Assembly (NCBI GenBank): GCA_028288025.1
Contig: JAQBOM010000037.1
Coordinates: 1 to 64,000, forward strand
Direction of reading: 5' to 3'
DNA length: 64,000 bases
Source: Mucilaginibacter sp.
GTDB taxonomy: Bacteria; Bacteroidota; Bacteroidia; Sphingobacteriales; Sphingobacteriaceae
The number at the start of each line of letters is the position of its first letter. The stretch's first letter is position 1. Below, piece after piece: positions 15,833-24,516 of this stretch. The notes under the pieces were generated by a model. It was not told the DNA's origin. It made no database searches and was given only the letters and a program-made list of their open reading frames with translations. Position numbers and translations under genes: made by a program.

Positions 15833-16918
15833 ATGCCTGCCGAAAACCCCAACGAAACGATATTTAGCCAGCTTGAGGCATACGGGCACAAGAAAGTTGT
15901 ATTCTGCAGCGATCCCGATACAGGATTAAAAGCTATCATTGCTATTCATGACACTACTCTCGGCCCCGCATTGGGCGGCACGCGCATGTGGGCCTATAAA
16001 ACCGAAAGCGAAGCTTTGCAAGACGTTTTAAGATTGTCAAAAAGCATGACCTACAAGGCGGCTATAACCGGTTTGAACCTGGGTGGGGGAAAGGCCGTAA
16101 TCATTGGCGACTCCCGTAAGGATAAAAGTGAGGCCATGCTGCGCAAATTTGGCCGGTATATCAAAAACCTGAATGGCGAATTTATTACAGCTGTGGATGT
16201 AGGTACCAACCCGAAGGATATGGAATATATCCGGATGGAAACACAGTATGTAACCGGTGTGCCGGAAACCATAGGCGGCAGCGGCGACCCATCACCGATT
16301 ACGGCGCTGGGCGTTTTTATGGGCATAAAGGCTTGTATCAAACAGTTGTATGGTAATGATAACCTAACCGGCAGGTCAATTATCGTGCAGGGTATCGGCC
16401 ATGTCGGGGAAAATTTGGTGAAACTGCTGCGCGACGAAAATGCAAAGGTGTACGCCAGTGATATCAACGAGGAACGTGTGTCGCAGGTAGCCAAGAAGTA
16501 TGGCGCCGAGGTCGTATCCACCAACAGTATTTTTGATATTGGTGCTGATATTTATTCGCCGTGCGCTTTAGGTGCAACGATTAATACGGAAACGATCAAT
16601 AAACTCCAATGCCCTATAATAGCAGGCTCAGCAAATAACCAATTGGAAAATGAAAGCGTTCATGGGCAGATGCTGCTGGATAAAGGCATCTTATATGCAC
16701 CGGATTATGTGATCAATGCAGGCGGCCTGATCAACTGCTATTCGGAACTGATGGGCTTTAGTAAAAAGCGTACATTGCAGTTAACCGAAAACATTTACGA
16801 GGCTACACGAAATGTTTTAAAACTTTCTGCCGCCGAAAGCATTTCTACAATTGACGCGGCGAACAAGATAGCAGAAAAGCGAATTACAGATATTAGAAAA
16901 GTTAAATCAACCTATTAA
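15833..16918 (+). CDS. Leucine dehydrogenase-type Glu/Leu/Phe/Val dehydrogenase
   Basis: 361 residues from ATG 15833 (a TTG lies three bases upstream). It catalyses NAD-dependent oxidative deamination of branched-chain amino acids. The substrate domain shows GPALGGTRMW, MTYKAAITGLNLGGGKAVI with Lys75 and the catalytic Lys87; the NAD domain follows (about 170-330) with VQGIGHVGENLVKLL and later YAPDYVINAGGLINCYSELMG. Length and motifs match the leucine/valine dehydrogenase group rather than hexameric glutamate dehydrogenases. It provides branched oxoacids, precursors of iso-branched lipids that dominate in Bacteroidota. nusB follows at 57 bases. Confidence 0.9.
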   Translation: MPAENPNETIFSQLEAYGHKKVVFCSDPDTGLKAIIAIHDTTLGPALGGTRMWAYKTESEALQDVLRLSKSMTYKAAITGLNLGGGKAVIIGDSRKDKSEAMLRKFGRYIKNLNGEFITAVDVGTNPKDMEYIRMETQYVTGVPETIGGSGDPSPITALGVFMGIKACIKQLYGNDNLTGRSIIVQGIGHVGENLVKLLRDENAKVYASDINEERVSQVAKKYGAEVVSTNSIFDIGADIYSPCALGATINTETINKLQCPIIAGSANNQLENESVHGQMLLDKGILYAPDYVINAGGLINCYSELMGFSKKRTLQLTENIYEATRNVLKLSAAESISTIDAANKIAEKRITDIRKVKSTY

Positions 16919-16975
16919 ATTAAATAATCAGGACGTGTCAGCGAAGTGGCTGCCGTCTTAAAATCGTTCTTACAA

Positions 16976-17923
16976 ATGTTAAACCGCAGGCACCTCAGGG
17001 TAAAAGTTCTACAGTCGTTATACGCTTATCACCAATCGAACAGCGGCGACATCAAGCAGCATGAAAAGAATCTGCTGCAAAGTATTGATAAGGTGTATGA
17101 AATGTACATTTGGATGCTCTCATTAATTTCGGAAGTTGCCGGTTATGCCTCAACGGATGCCGAGGAACGTGCCAATAAGCATTTACCGACAGCCGACGAC
17201 CTGCATGCCGACGTTAAAATACTAAGCAACCGCTTCATAATCTCTCTTCAGCAAAATAAAGAATTTCTGGCCGCGATAAAAAAGTACAAAGTCGCCTGGG
17301 ATTTTGAGCCCGAGCTGGCTAAGTCACTGTTTATCATCCTGAAAAATGCAGAGGAGTATAAAGAATATCTCCAAAAAACGGGCGATACCATACAAACCGA
17401 CAAAGACATTATTAAATTTATCTTTAAAAAGGTAATTTTAAAATCGTCGCTGGCCGAGCAGGTTTTTGAGGATAAATTTATTTACTGGCCGGTTGATAAG
17501 GATGTGTTGCAGGCGCTTATAGCAAAAACATTTAAAAACTTTGCCTATGACGATCCTGAACAAAACAAACTGGCCGAGGTTACCGGCAATTGGGAGGAAG
17601 ACAGGCAGTTTATCGTCGATCTGTTTGAACAAACCATCCGGCATAACGATGGGTACCAGGAAATGATAGGCCAAAAAACCCAGAACTGGGAACCCGAGCG
17701 TATTGCCATGATGGATACATTGTTAATGAAAATGGCTATTGCCGAATTTATTAATTTTGCTTCGGTACCCGTAAAGGTTACGATAAACGAGTACCTCGAA
17801 ATATCCAAGGAGTTTAGCACGCCTAAGAGTAATTCATTTATAAACGGTATCTTAGACAAAATTTTATACGAATTAAAAGCGCAAAATAAAATAAATAAAA
17901 TAGGCAGAGGGTTAATAGAATAA
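16976..17923 (+). CDS. nusB: Transcription antitermination factor NusB
   Basis: 315 residues from ATG 16976 (MLNRRHLRVKVLQSLYAYHQ); a GTG at 16946 would add ten residues unlike the family start. It is about twice the length of proteobacterial NusB, as usual in Bacteroidota: the N-terminal part begins like NusB (RRHLRVKVLQSLYAY), and the RNA/S10-binding NusB fold is completed by the C-terminal part (ERIAMMDTLLMKMAIAEFIN, PVKVTINEYLEISKEFSTPK, SNSFINGILDKIL). It acts in rRNA antitermination with NusE/S10. In related genomes it is near yajC; here a lipoprotein and a protease gene separate them. Confidence 0.92.
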   Translation: MLNRRHLRVKVLQSLYAYHQSNSGDIKQHEKNLLQSIDKVYEMYIWMLSLISEVAGYASTDAEERANKHLPTADDLHADVKILSNRFIISLQQNKEFLAAIKKYKVAWDFEPELAKSLFIILKNAEEYKEYLQKTGDTIQTDKDIIKFIFKKVILKSSLAEQVFEDKFIYWPVDKDVLQALIAKTFKNFAYDDPEQNKLAEVTGNWEEDRQFIVDLFEQTIRHNDGYQEMIGQKTQNWEPERIAMMDTLLMKMAIAEFINFASVPVKVTINEYLEISKEFSTPKSNSFINGILDKILYELKAQNKINKIGRGLIE

Positions 17924-18352
17924 ATATTAGGACAAACTAAATTGATTCTATGTCTTAACATTCAATTTAAAGATACTGTATCAGTTTGTATGCTTACATC
18001 GTATAATGAAAGCAAAGTTTTAACCAATTAATTGTCGTGAAAAATTTTAAGTTATTAATTCATGCTGCTTAACTTAGGGTGTTATAATCCATGTTGTACA
18101 ATACAGAGTGGTTGCACAGACTAGTTGCTATTTTTAAGTTTGTTAGCGACACTACGTTATAACCTATGTATACGTCCTATAACTTATTTATTTAATTTTT
18201 GGCTATTTATTAAAATAGGTGTTAACTTAGAACTTTATTCAACTCACGTTTAAGTATTAGGCACATTCCAGTTATAAATTTTGCTGCTACTTTAAGTTAT
18301 TAATAACTCAAAGTAGCGCATCTTATTAATCAATATTTAACCTTTATAGGTT
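17924..18352. other. AT-rich gap between nusB and the lipoprotein gene
   Basis: About 430 bases without a plausible gene or a recognised RNA. It is visibly more AT-rich than the flanking housekeeping genes and marks the left edge of the AT-rich insert that ends near 20411. Confidence 0.5.
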
Positions 18353-18751
18353 ATGAAAACGTTATTAATACTTGTTGCTTTCGTTTCAACATTTTTAATT
18401 AGCTGCGCTCAAGAGATATCGGAAAATAACCCTGCTCCTATTACCTTGATTGGCAAATGGAAAGTAGTCGCAGCATATTCGGGATATGTTTTTGGTGATT
18501 TCAAATGGCATGCAGTATTATCAGATGCCGCTATTTATCAATTTAATCCGGATAGTAGTTTTATAACGAACAGCCTTAGTGCACAATGTTTTCCCGCAAA
18601 TTACAAACAAGTCAATACGTCCGTTTTTATGTACTATAAATGTAATATGCGTGATAGTGTTACAATTGAGAAATTAACCAGTGATACTTTGATTTTCAGA
18701 AGAAATATATTAGAAGGATATGTTATAAATAAACTAATATCTACTAAATAG
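18353..18751 (+). CDS. Small lipocalin-like lipoprotein
   Basis: 132 residues. Lipoprotein signal MKTLLILVAFVSTFLISC (Cys18). The mature part reads like short lipocalin-type domains of Bacteroidota: LIGKWKVVAAYSGY, a YQFNPDSSFIT strand, then DSVTIEKLTSDTLIFRR near the end ('l.g.W......Y.F..dg.......i..Lt.dtL.l'). Lipobox and architecture are visible; the fold is inferred. It lies 28 bases before the M43 protease gene and is probably co-transcribed. Confidence 0.6.
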   Translation: MKTLLILVAFVSTFLISCAQEISENNPAPITLIGKWKVVAAYSGYVFGDFKWHAVLSDAAIYQFNPDSSFITNSLSAQCFPANYKQVNTSVFMYYKCNMRDSVTIEKLTSDTLIFRRNILEGYVINKLISTK

Positions 18752-18779
18752 CACTTTTTAACCTTAATCTTACATAATT

Positions 18780-20411
18780 ATGAAAAAATTTTTACTATTA
18801 GGTATTTCTATTTTTTTGCTGAAAAGTTTAGCAATAGCCCAGTTTAAATGTGCAACCCCAACAGTGCCATCGGGAAAGATAGTTTCAAAAAGTTCTAAAG
18901 TTCTTTCACTAGCAGCGGCACAACCAGATGGCTCTTATTCCATTAATGTGTTTTTCCATATAATACGTCCCTCAAATGGAGTAGGCGGTATAAGTTCTTC
19001 AAGCTTACCTGCTCTAACAACAATATTGACAGATGCTTATTCGCCAATAAATATTAAAATTGTAACCGCCGGTTTCGATTATATAAATAATGACGCTTAT
19101 ATTAATTTCGTTGATAGTCAATATAACAATTTAATTGCTATAAATAACAAGCCAAATGCAATTAATGTCTATCTTTTATATAACAATCCATCTGCATATG
19201 GCGGAAAAGCAGACGGGGAACCGGGCCACAACGTTGTAGTGGCCAATCAATTTGCTATTACATCTGTAGTTGCACATGAAATTGGTCACACCCTCAACCT
19301 GTACCATACCTTCCATGGTCAGGAACTGGGAGGATGTGCGGAACTAGCTAATGGGTCTAACTGTTCAACTTGCGGTGATTATGTTTGCGATACTCCTGCT
19401 GATCCATATAATCCCACTTCAGGAACTTATCCATCTAGTCTAAATTGTATTTATACGGGTCAAACCGGATATAATCCAGATGTAACTAATTACATGTGCT
19501 ACTCGGCTCCAAGTTGTTTAAATCACTTTACAACTGGACAAGGCAACAGAATGAAAGATGCATTATTAAATGCTTCTGTATTGCAACCAGTAATTCTCTC
19601 AATTAATGGAGTCAAGTCGTTTTGCGCGAGTGCGACTTATACGGTAGATAATCTAGTGCCTGGTGAAACTGTTGTATGGTCAGCATCGCCCGGCGGTATT
19701 GTAAATTTAACTACTTCTGGAAATCAGGTCACTGCAACAGAAATTACCCCAGGCTCCGTAACGTTAAGTGCGACAGTGAATGGGGTAGTAGCATGCACAC
19801 TAAATCTAACTGCCGGCAGCCCTCCAATGGATTATTATACTGTACGAAAACAAGATAATACTGCACAATTTTGCACCAATTCATTTGGAAATTGGATGAC
19901 TGTGGAACCGCAGAATCTCACTGATATTACTTATTTTCAATGGGGTTATGTCAATATGAACACTACGGATCCGCCGGTTGTCGTCAATACGGCGGGAGGC
20001 TATACGCAAGATTTTACCTTCAGCACTGCCGGCACGTATGAAATATATGCCCGTGGTGGCAATAACTGTGGCTTGGGCAGCACACAGACAACTATTGTGT
20101 CTGTTTCCGATCTATGCGGAGGGGGGGGCTTCGGCGGTCTTGCTGTTTTCCCCAACCCTGCGGGCAATAGCATGACTATTAGTACAGCCTCAGCCAGTAC
20201 TAATGCAACCCCGGTTACTGCCACTAATATTGTAAAGCAGCCGTTTAGTTATAAGGTTTATAATAAACTAGGTAAGATTTTAAAACAAGGTTCGTCCCCA
20301 ACGGGGGATAATGCTGTCGTTGACACACGCGATTTCCCTTCGGATAATTATTTTTTACATGTGTTTATCGGCCAGCAGGAAATACAAAGACAAATAATCG
20401 TTCAACATTGA
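18780..20411 (+). CDS. Secreted M43 (pappalysin-type) metalloprotease with T9SS sorting domain
   Basis: 543 residues. Signal peptide 1-21. The zinc-binding motif HEIGHTLNLYH (HExxHxxGxxH type with Asn in place of Gly) occurs at about residue 166, and the Met-turn NYMCYS at about 236, with several Cys pairs typical of M43B peptidases. An Ig/PKD-like region follows (about 280-345 and 350-440). The C-terminus is a type IX secretion sorting domain: LAVFPNPAGNSMTI, ... YKVYNKLGKILKQG ..., LHVFIGQQEIQRQIIVQ. So it is exported across the outer membrane by the T9SS and probably cell-surface or extracellular. AT-rich; it interrupts the nusB-DUF1573-yajC neighbourhood, consistent with later insertion. 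Confidence 0.9.
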   Translation: MKKFLLLGISIFLLKSLAIAQFKCATPTVPSGKIVSKSSKVLSLAAAQPDGSYSINVFFHIIRPSNGVGGISSSSLPALTTILTDAYSPINIKIVTAGFDYINNDAYINFVDSQYNNLIAINNKPNAINVYLLYNNPSAYGGKADGEPGHNVVVANQFAITSVVAHEIGHTLNLYHTFHGQELGGCAELANGSNCSTCGDYVCDTPADPYNPTSGTYPSSLNCIYTGQTGYNPDVTNYMCYSAPSCLNHFTTGQGNRMKDALLNASVLQPVILSINGVKSFCASATYTVDNLVPGETVVWSASPGGIVNLTTSGNQVTATEITPGSVTLSATVNGVVACTLNLTAGSPPMDYYTVRKQDNTAQFCTNSFGNWMTVEPQNLTDITYFQWGYVNMNTTDPPVVVNTAGGYTQDFTFSTAGTYEIYARGGNNCGLGSTQTTIVSVSDLCGGGGFGGLAVFPNPAGNSMTISTASASTNATPVTATNIVKQPFSYKVYNKLGKILKQGSSPTGDNAVVDTRDFPSDNYFLHVFIGQQEIQRQIIVQH

Positions 20412-20451
20412 TTACCTTTACAGCCGAATATTAAACGGCAAAATTATACAA

Positions 20452-20871
20452 ATGAAAACACTGTTTATAGGTTTAATAGCTGCAGGAATGTTAATGAGTG
20501 CCTGCAATCAATCCGGCAAAGGCTCAACTACAGTTAATACGGCTAATGCTGAAAACGCTCCCGTAATTAAATTTGAAAAAGAAACCTACGATTTTGGTAA
20601 GATAAAGACCGGTGATCTGGTTTCGTATGATTTTAAATTTAAGAACAACGGGAAATCGCCCCTGATTATTATTGATGCCGTTGCAACATGCGGCTGTACT
20701 AAACCCGTATGGCCCACTACCCCAATTAAACCGGGCGAAAGCGGAGCGGTACATGTTACCTTTAACAGCGCCGCTAAAATGGGTTTGCAGGACAAGATGA
20801 TAACCGTTACGGCCAACACTATCCCATCACAGCACGTGGTGCACCTGATTGGCGAAGTAACAGTGAAATAA
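20452..20871 (+). CDS. DUF1573 lipoprotein
   Basis: 139 residues. Lipoprotein signal (MKTLFIGLIAAGMLMSAC, Cys18). The mature part is a single DUF1573 domain: FEKETYDFGKIKTGDLVSYD, FKFKNNGKSPLIIIDAVATC, GCTKPVWPTTPIKPGESGAV, an immunoglobulin-like fold with the conserved CGCT. In Bacteroidota it commonly precedes yajC, as here (19 bases). Function not established; an envelope role is inferred. Confidence 0.88.
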   Translation: MKTLFIGLIAAGMLMSACNQSGKGSTTVNTANAENAPVIKFEKETYDFGKIKTGDLVSYDFKFKNNGKSPLIIIDAVATCGCTKPVWPTTPIKPGESGAVHVTFNSAAKMGLQDKMITVTANTIPSQHVVHLIGEVTVK

Positions 20872-20890
20872 CAAACAATTTATATTAAAA

Positions 20891-21214
20891 ATGATAACAA
20901 CTATTTTATTACAGGCTTCTACAGGTTTCGGTACCCAGCAATTAATCATGTTTGGATTGATCGCGGTTGTTTTTTACTTTTTTATGATACGCCCGCAGGT
21001 AAAAAAACAAAAGGACCAGAAGAAATATGTTACCGAGCTGAAAAAAGGCGACAAAGTGATAACAACCGCAGGCATTCACGGCAGGATATCAGAGGTTGCT
21101 GAAACCACCTTTTTGGTCGAAACCGAAGGTGGCGCTAAGATCAGGTTTGATAAGTCGGCTATATCTTTAGAAGCCTCAAAGGCGCTGAATACACCGCCGG
21201 CGGTTACGAAATAG
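20891..21214 (+). CDS. yajC: Preprotein translocase subunit YajC
   Basis: 107 residues. One N-terminal transmembrane helix (LIMFGLIAVVFYFFMIRPQV) followed by the conserved KKQKDQKKYVTELKKGDKVI and TTAGIHGRISEV. YajC is an accessory subunit of the SecDF-YajC complex at the inner membrane; secDF is elsewhere in the window (35876-38857, minus strand). Located after DUF1573 and before ybbR. Confidence 0.93.
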   Translation: MITTILLQASTGFGTQQLIMFGLIAVVFYFFMIRPQVKKQKDQKKYVTELKKGDKVITTAGIHGRISEVAETTFLVETEGGAKIRFDKSAISLEASKALNTPPAVTK

Positions 21215-21221
21215 ACGAGGT

Positions 21222-21298
21222 AAAAAGTAAAAGGTGAAAGGTAAAAGGTTTTGATGATCCTACCTTTCACCTTTCGCCTTTTATCTTTCACCTAATTC
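21222..21298. repeat. Intergenic hairpin built of aaggtgaaaggtaaaagg words
   Basis: Left part aaaaagtaaaaggtgaaagg, taaaaggtttt pairs imperfectly with the right part cctacctttcacctttcgcc, ttttatctttcaccta. It fills the whole yajC-ybbR gap and may act as an intercistronic hairpin. A similar word run occurs at 57921-57957. Confidence 0.5.
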
Positions 21299-21302
21299 CA
21301 AA

Positions 21303-22250
21303 ATGGCAATAATAAAATTATCTGCAACTGAACGCAGACGGGTATCGGCTTTTTTCACCTGCCTGATGCTGGCCATTTTTGCATGGATATTCATTGTATT
21401 ATCCAATCCATATAAGTATTTAGTTAAAGCTATCCTGGTTTTTAAAAATGCCCCACAAAAACGCGCGTTCCATTCATTGCAGCCGGATACGGTGAGTGTT
21501 AATTTGACCGGCAGCGGCTGGGATATGTTGTTTTCAAAAATGAATACCGGGAATAAAACTATCCCGGTTGACCTAAGCCAGCTTGAAAATAAAAGTTACG
21601 TGGTACTCAACACACAGTTGGATCAGATCAATAGCAGGAAGGAATTTGATCAGCAAATAACCGGTTTTAATCCGGATACGCTTTATTTTGATTTCTCAAA
21701 CCGGAAGGTTAAAAGAGTCCCCGTAAAGGTAATAACCGCCATACGATATCAGCACCAGTTTTCGCAAGCAGGAAATATTATTATAAATCCCGCCTATGTG
21801 ATCATTACCGGCCCCGAAAAGGTTATCGATAAAATAACTGAATGGGGTTCGGATACATTAAAACTGGATAGCATTAGTGAGACTGTGAAAACGCAGATAA
21901 ACTTGCGGCCGGTAAATGAAGGGAACATGAGTGTTTACCCTAAAAATGTACAGGTATCGATACCCGTAGATGAGTTTACAGAAAAAACATTGCTTGTAAC
22001 GGTTAAACTGGTCAATAACCGTGGCTATGATAATGTAAAGATATTCCCTCAAAAAGTAAAAATAACTTTCACCACGCCGTTAGCCAGGTATGCCGAAATT
22101 GACGAGGATTTTTTTGAGGCAACTGCCGACCTTGATTTATGGCGGCTGCGCAATTATAAAGTGCTGCCGGTAACCATTACAAAGGTTCCGCGATATTGTA
22201 AAATCGTAAAGATTGAACCCGCAAATGTCGATTTTATTGTAAAAAAGTGA
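21303..22250 (+). CDS. YbbR-like (CdaR family) membrane-anchored protein
   Basis: 315 residues. A single N-terminal transmembrane helix (ACLMLAIFAWIFIVL region) then YbbR-like repeats rich in 'v.v.l.g...' strands (for example DTVSVNLTGSGWDML, PAYVIITGPEKVI, NVQVSIPVDEFTEKTL). CdaR is known in Firmicutes as a regulator of the diadenylate cyclase CdaA; the role in Bacteroidota is not established. The stop overlaps the start of coaE (GTGATG), so the two are coupled. Confidence 0.75.
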   Translation: MAIIKLSATERRRVSAFFTCLMLAIFAWIFIVLSNPYKYLVKAILVFKNAPQKRAFHSLQPDTVSVNLTGSGWDMLFSKMNTGNKTIPVDLSQLENKSYVVLNTQLDQINSRKEFDQQITGFNPDTLYFDFSNRKVKRVPVKVITAIRYQHQFSQAGNIIINPAYVIITGPEKVIDKITEWGSDTLKLDSISETVKTQINLRPVNEGNMSVYPKNVQVSIPVDEFTEKTLLVTVKLVNNRGYDNVKIFPQKVKITFTTPLARYAEIDEDFFEATADLDLWRLRNYKVLPVTITKVPRYCKIVKIEPANVDFIVKK

Positions 22251-22849
22251 TGCTGAAAATAGGCTTAACCGGCAATATGGGTAGCGGTAAAACAACCGTC
22301 AGCAAAGTATTTGAAATACTGGGTGTGCCTGTTTTTTATGCGGACGATGAGGCAAAGAAAACAATGGTAACTGACCCCGTGCTTATAGCAGGCATTAAAT
22401 CGGCTTTTGGGACTAAAGCTTATTTTGAAGATGGTGCGCTAAACCGGAAATATATTTCGGGTATTGTTTTCAATAACGAGAAGAAGCTAAAAGAATTAAA
22501 CGCCCTTGTACACCCGGCAGTTTTCAGGGCGTTTGACACATGGGCAGCCAATATTAAAGATGCGCCTTACCTTGTAAAGGAAGCCGCATTATTGTTTGAA
22601 AGTGATTCGTATAAACTATGCGACTATACCATTATGGTACAAGCCCCGCTTGAAGACCGCATAAAAAGGGTAATGCAAAGGGACAATTTGAGTCGCATCG
22701 AAGTGGAAAGCCGGAATGCCCAACAATTTTCGGACAAACAAAAAACCGCGCTGGCCAATTATGTCATAAAAAACGACAATGTGCAACTGGTAATCCCCCA
22801 GGTATTGGAACTGCACCGCGTTTTTTCGTCAATAGTCGTTGGTCATTAG
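22250..22849 (+). CDS. coaE: Dephospho-CoA kinase
   Basis: 199 residues from ATG 22250 (GTG three bases earlier belongs to the previous gene). It phosphorylates the 3' hydroxyl of dephospho-CoA, the last step of CoA synthesis. Walker A GNMGSGKTT at 8-16; VFYADDEAKK; the lid region APLEDRIKRVMQRDNLSRIE and the terminal helix are usual. Coupled to ybbR by TGATG overlap, a common Bacteroidota order. Confidence 0.93.
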   Translation: MLKIGLTGNMGSGKTTVSKVFEILGVPVFYADDEAKKTMVTDPVLIAGIKSAFGTKAYFEDGALNRKYISGIVFNNEKKLKELNALVHPAVFRAFDTWAANIKDAPYLVKEAALLFESDSYKLCDYTIMVQAPLEDRIKRVMQRDNLSRIEVESRNAQQFSDKQKTALANYVIKNDNVQLVIPQVLELHRVFSSIVVGH

Positions 22850-22966
22850 TCATTAGTCATTAGTCATTGGTCATTCGGAGATTAGAATTGAATATAAGGC
22901 GGGCTAATGCCTCAGTAAAATTGCAACATATTGAAAATGACCAATGACTAACGACCAATGACAATA
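22843..22966. repeat. gtcattag word repeats forming an inverted arrangement
   Basis: Tandem ggtcattagtcattagtcat, tagtcattggtcatt at about 22846-22875 is complementary in type to gaaaatgaccaatgactaac, gaccaatgacaa at 22934-22963. The pair can form a long imperfect hairpin after coaE. Similar words occur at 39004-39032, 56832-56882 and 57868-57917. Confidence 0.6.
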
Positions 22967-22971
22967 AAAAA

Positions 22972-23913
22972 ATGAACGTCAAAGATGATTTTGTTACGAT
23001 AACCCCCAATGGCATTTATTGTAAATACGGTGGTTTTTATCTAGATCCGGTGCAACCAGTTCCGGTAGCCGTTATTTCCCATGCGCATGCCGATCATGCC
23101 GTCAGCGGTAATGATAAGGTATATTGTACGGCAGGAACAGCGGCATTTATGCAGCTGCGCTATGGTAAAAATGCGGCTAAGGTATTTTATAAGTCTCAAT
23201 ATAACGAGCCTTTTCTGCTAAATGGCGTACAGATATCCTTTATACCCGCCGGGCACATGCTGGGTTCCGCGCAGGTGCTGATGGAATATGAGGGCGTAGA
23301 GTACTTATACACAGGCGACTATAAGGTGCAAGCCGACATCACCTGCGAACCCATTGAATGGGTGACTGCGGATGTGCTGATCACCGAAAGCACTTTTGCC
23401 GATCCCGCCATATCTCACCCTGATCCGGTTATGGAAATCCAAAAGATCAATGCCATTAAGACAAATATATTGCTTGGCGCCTACGGCCTTGGTAAAAGCC
23501 AGCGGCTGATCAATTTGATCAATACCCATGCCCCGCAGAAGAAAGTGCTGGTACACCACCGTATTATGCCTATAAATGCCATTTACGAAAAAATGGGCTT
23601 CCCGCCGGGCAGGTACCAGGTTTATGGCCGAAAACTGATGAAAACGCAGGAAGAGTTTGTATATATCGTCCCGCCGTTTACTTTTGATAGCTATATAAGG
23701 GCAACCGGCGTTACACGTTTATTTGCATCGGGATGGAAAAATTTACAGGTAAACGAGCGTGATACCCTGTTCATTTCGGACCATGTGGATTGGAATGATA
23801 TTTTGCAGGCCGTAAAACATGTTCAACCCAAACAAATATGGACACTGCATGGTAATGGCGCACATTTAAAGAAATATTTTGGTAACGATATTATTGTAAA
23901 ATTGCTGAATTGA
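22972..23913 (+). CDS. Ligase-associated DNA damage response exonuclease (metallo-beta-lactamase fold)
   Basis: 313 residues. Metallo-beta-lactamase/beta-CASP-like nuclease: HxHxDH motif SHAHADHA at 36-43, GHMLGSAQVLME near 90, YTGDYK at 113-118, and later DHVDW and LHGNGAHL. The sequence matches the group called ligase-associated DNA damage response exonucleases, which in other bacteria lie with an ATP-dependent DNA ligase and a DEAD-type helicase. Neither partner is in this window. The substrate (probably DNA ends) is inferred. The DUF5522 gene overlaps its stop. Confidence 0.82.
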   Translation: MNVKDDFVTITPNGIYCKYGGFYLDPVQPVPVAVISHAHADHAVSGNDKVYCTAGTAAFMQLRYGKNAAKVFYKSQYNEPFLLNGVQISFIPAGHMLGSAQVLMEYEGVEYLYTGDYKVQADITCEPIEWVTADVLITESTFADPAISHPDPVMEIQKINAIKTNILLGAYGLGKSQRLINLINTHAPQKKVLVHHRIMPINAIYEKMGFPPGRYQVYGRKLMKTQEEFVYIVPPFTFDSYIRATGVTRLFASGWKNLQVNERDTLFISDHVDWNDILQAVKHVQPKQIWTLHGNGAHLKKYFGNDIIVKLLN

Positions 23914-24095
23914 TGCTGAAAGAACATATCGACTATTATATCAACCAGGACGGCAACTTTGTTTTCACAAAAGAATATCATTTAAAACGGGGTTTTTGTT
24001 GTAAAAACAAATGCCTGCATTGCCCCTGGAATTATGGAAGATCATCGGATAAAAATACTAATCCCAACCAGGACGATAATACTGAAAAGGTTTAG
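23913..24095 (+). CDS. DUF5522 small cysteine-rich protein
   Basis: 60 residues from ATG 23913 (overlapping the previous stop, TGATG). Sequence pattern HIDYYINQDGNFVFTKEYHL, KRGFCCKNKCLHCPWNYG: the Cys-Cys-x3-Cys-x2-Cys cluster and upstream YHL are the hallmark of DUF5522, probably a metal-binding mini-protein. Function unknown. Translational coupling to the exonuclease gene suggests a linked role. Confidence 0.8.
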   Translation: MLKEHIDYYINQDGNFVFTKEYHLKRGFCCKNKCLHCPWNYGRSSDKNTNPNQDDNTEKV

Positions 24096-24516
24096 CGGTT
24101 ACATTTCTGAAAGGCTGTTAAAAAAATAGGATAAATTTTTCATTGCCGCTGGCTTCAGCCAACGGTTAAATAAAATTGAGGAAGATTGGCTTTAGCCAAA
24201 TGCTGTAACAGCGTAATATGGCGGCTTTTCGGCTAAAGCCATTGGTTTCCTTACTAATATCCCGTTGACTGAAGTCAACGGCAATGAACTTCATCTATAA
24301 CATGTTTCCCTCAATCGTTTTTCAATAGCTTTTTAAACATTAGAGAGCTTTATATCCGAACCCGATAGCTATCGGGTTGAACATCCGAAATCCGAAATAA
24401 ACCCGATGTATTCAATACGGGGGAGCGAGATTGTAATTGAACAGTCTAAATCCGGAATCGAAAATCCGAATTCCGAAATAAATGAGGATATTTGTATCTA
24501 AGTCAATCATATAGCT
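24096..24516. other. Intergenic region with a palindromic element
   Basis: No gene. It contains the nested inverted-repeat element at 24142-24285 and a run of ccgaaatccgaaataa/atccgaattccgaaat short words (about 24352-24480), plus a cccgatagctatcggg palindrome at 24361-24376. Confidence 0.6.
24142..24285. repeat. Nested inverted-repeat element (attgccg..ggcttcagcc)
   Basis: Outer arms attgccgctggcttcagcca-acgg (24142-24165) and ccgttgactgaagtcaacgg-caat (24262-24285) pair with few mismatches; inner arms gattggctttagccaaatgc and ggcttttcggctaaagccat-tgg pair as well. Each arm is itself a small hairpin (ggctttagcc). The structure is a MITE-like or REP-like cruciform found between genes; no coding capacity. 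Confidence 0.65.
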
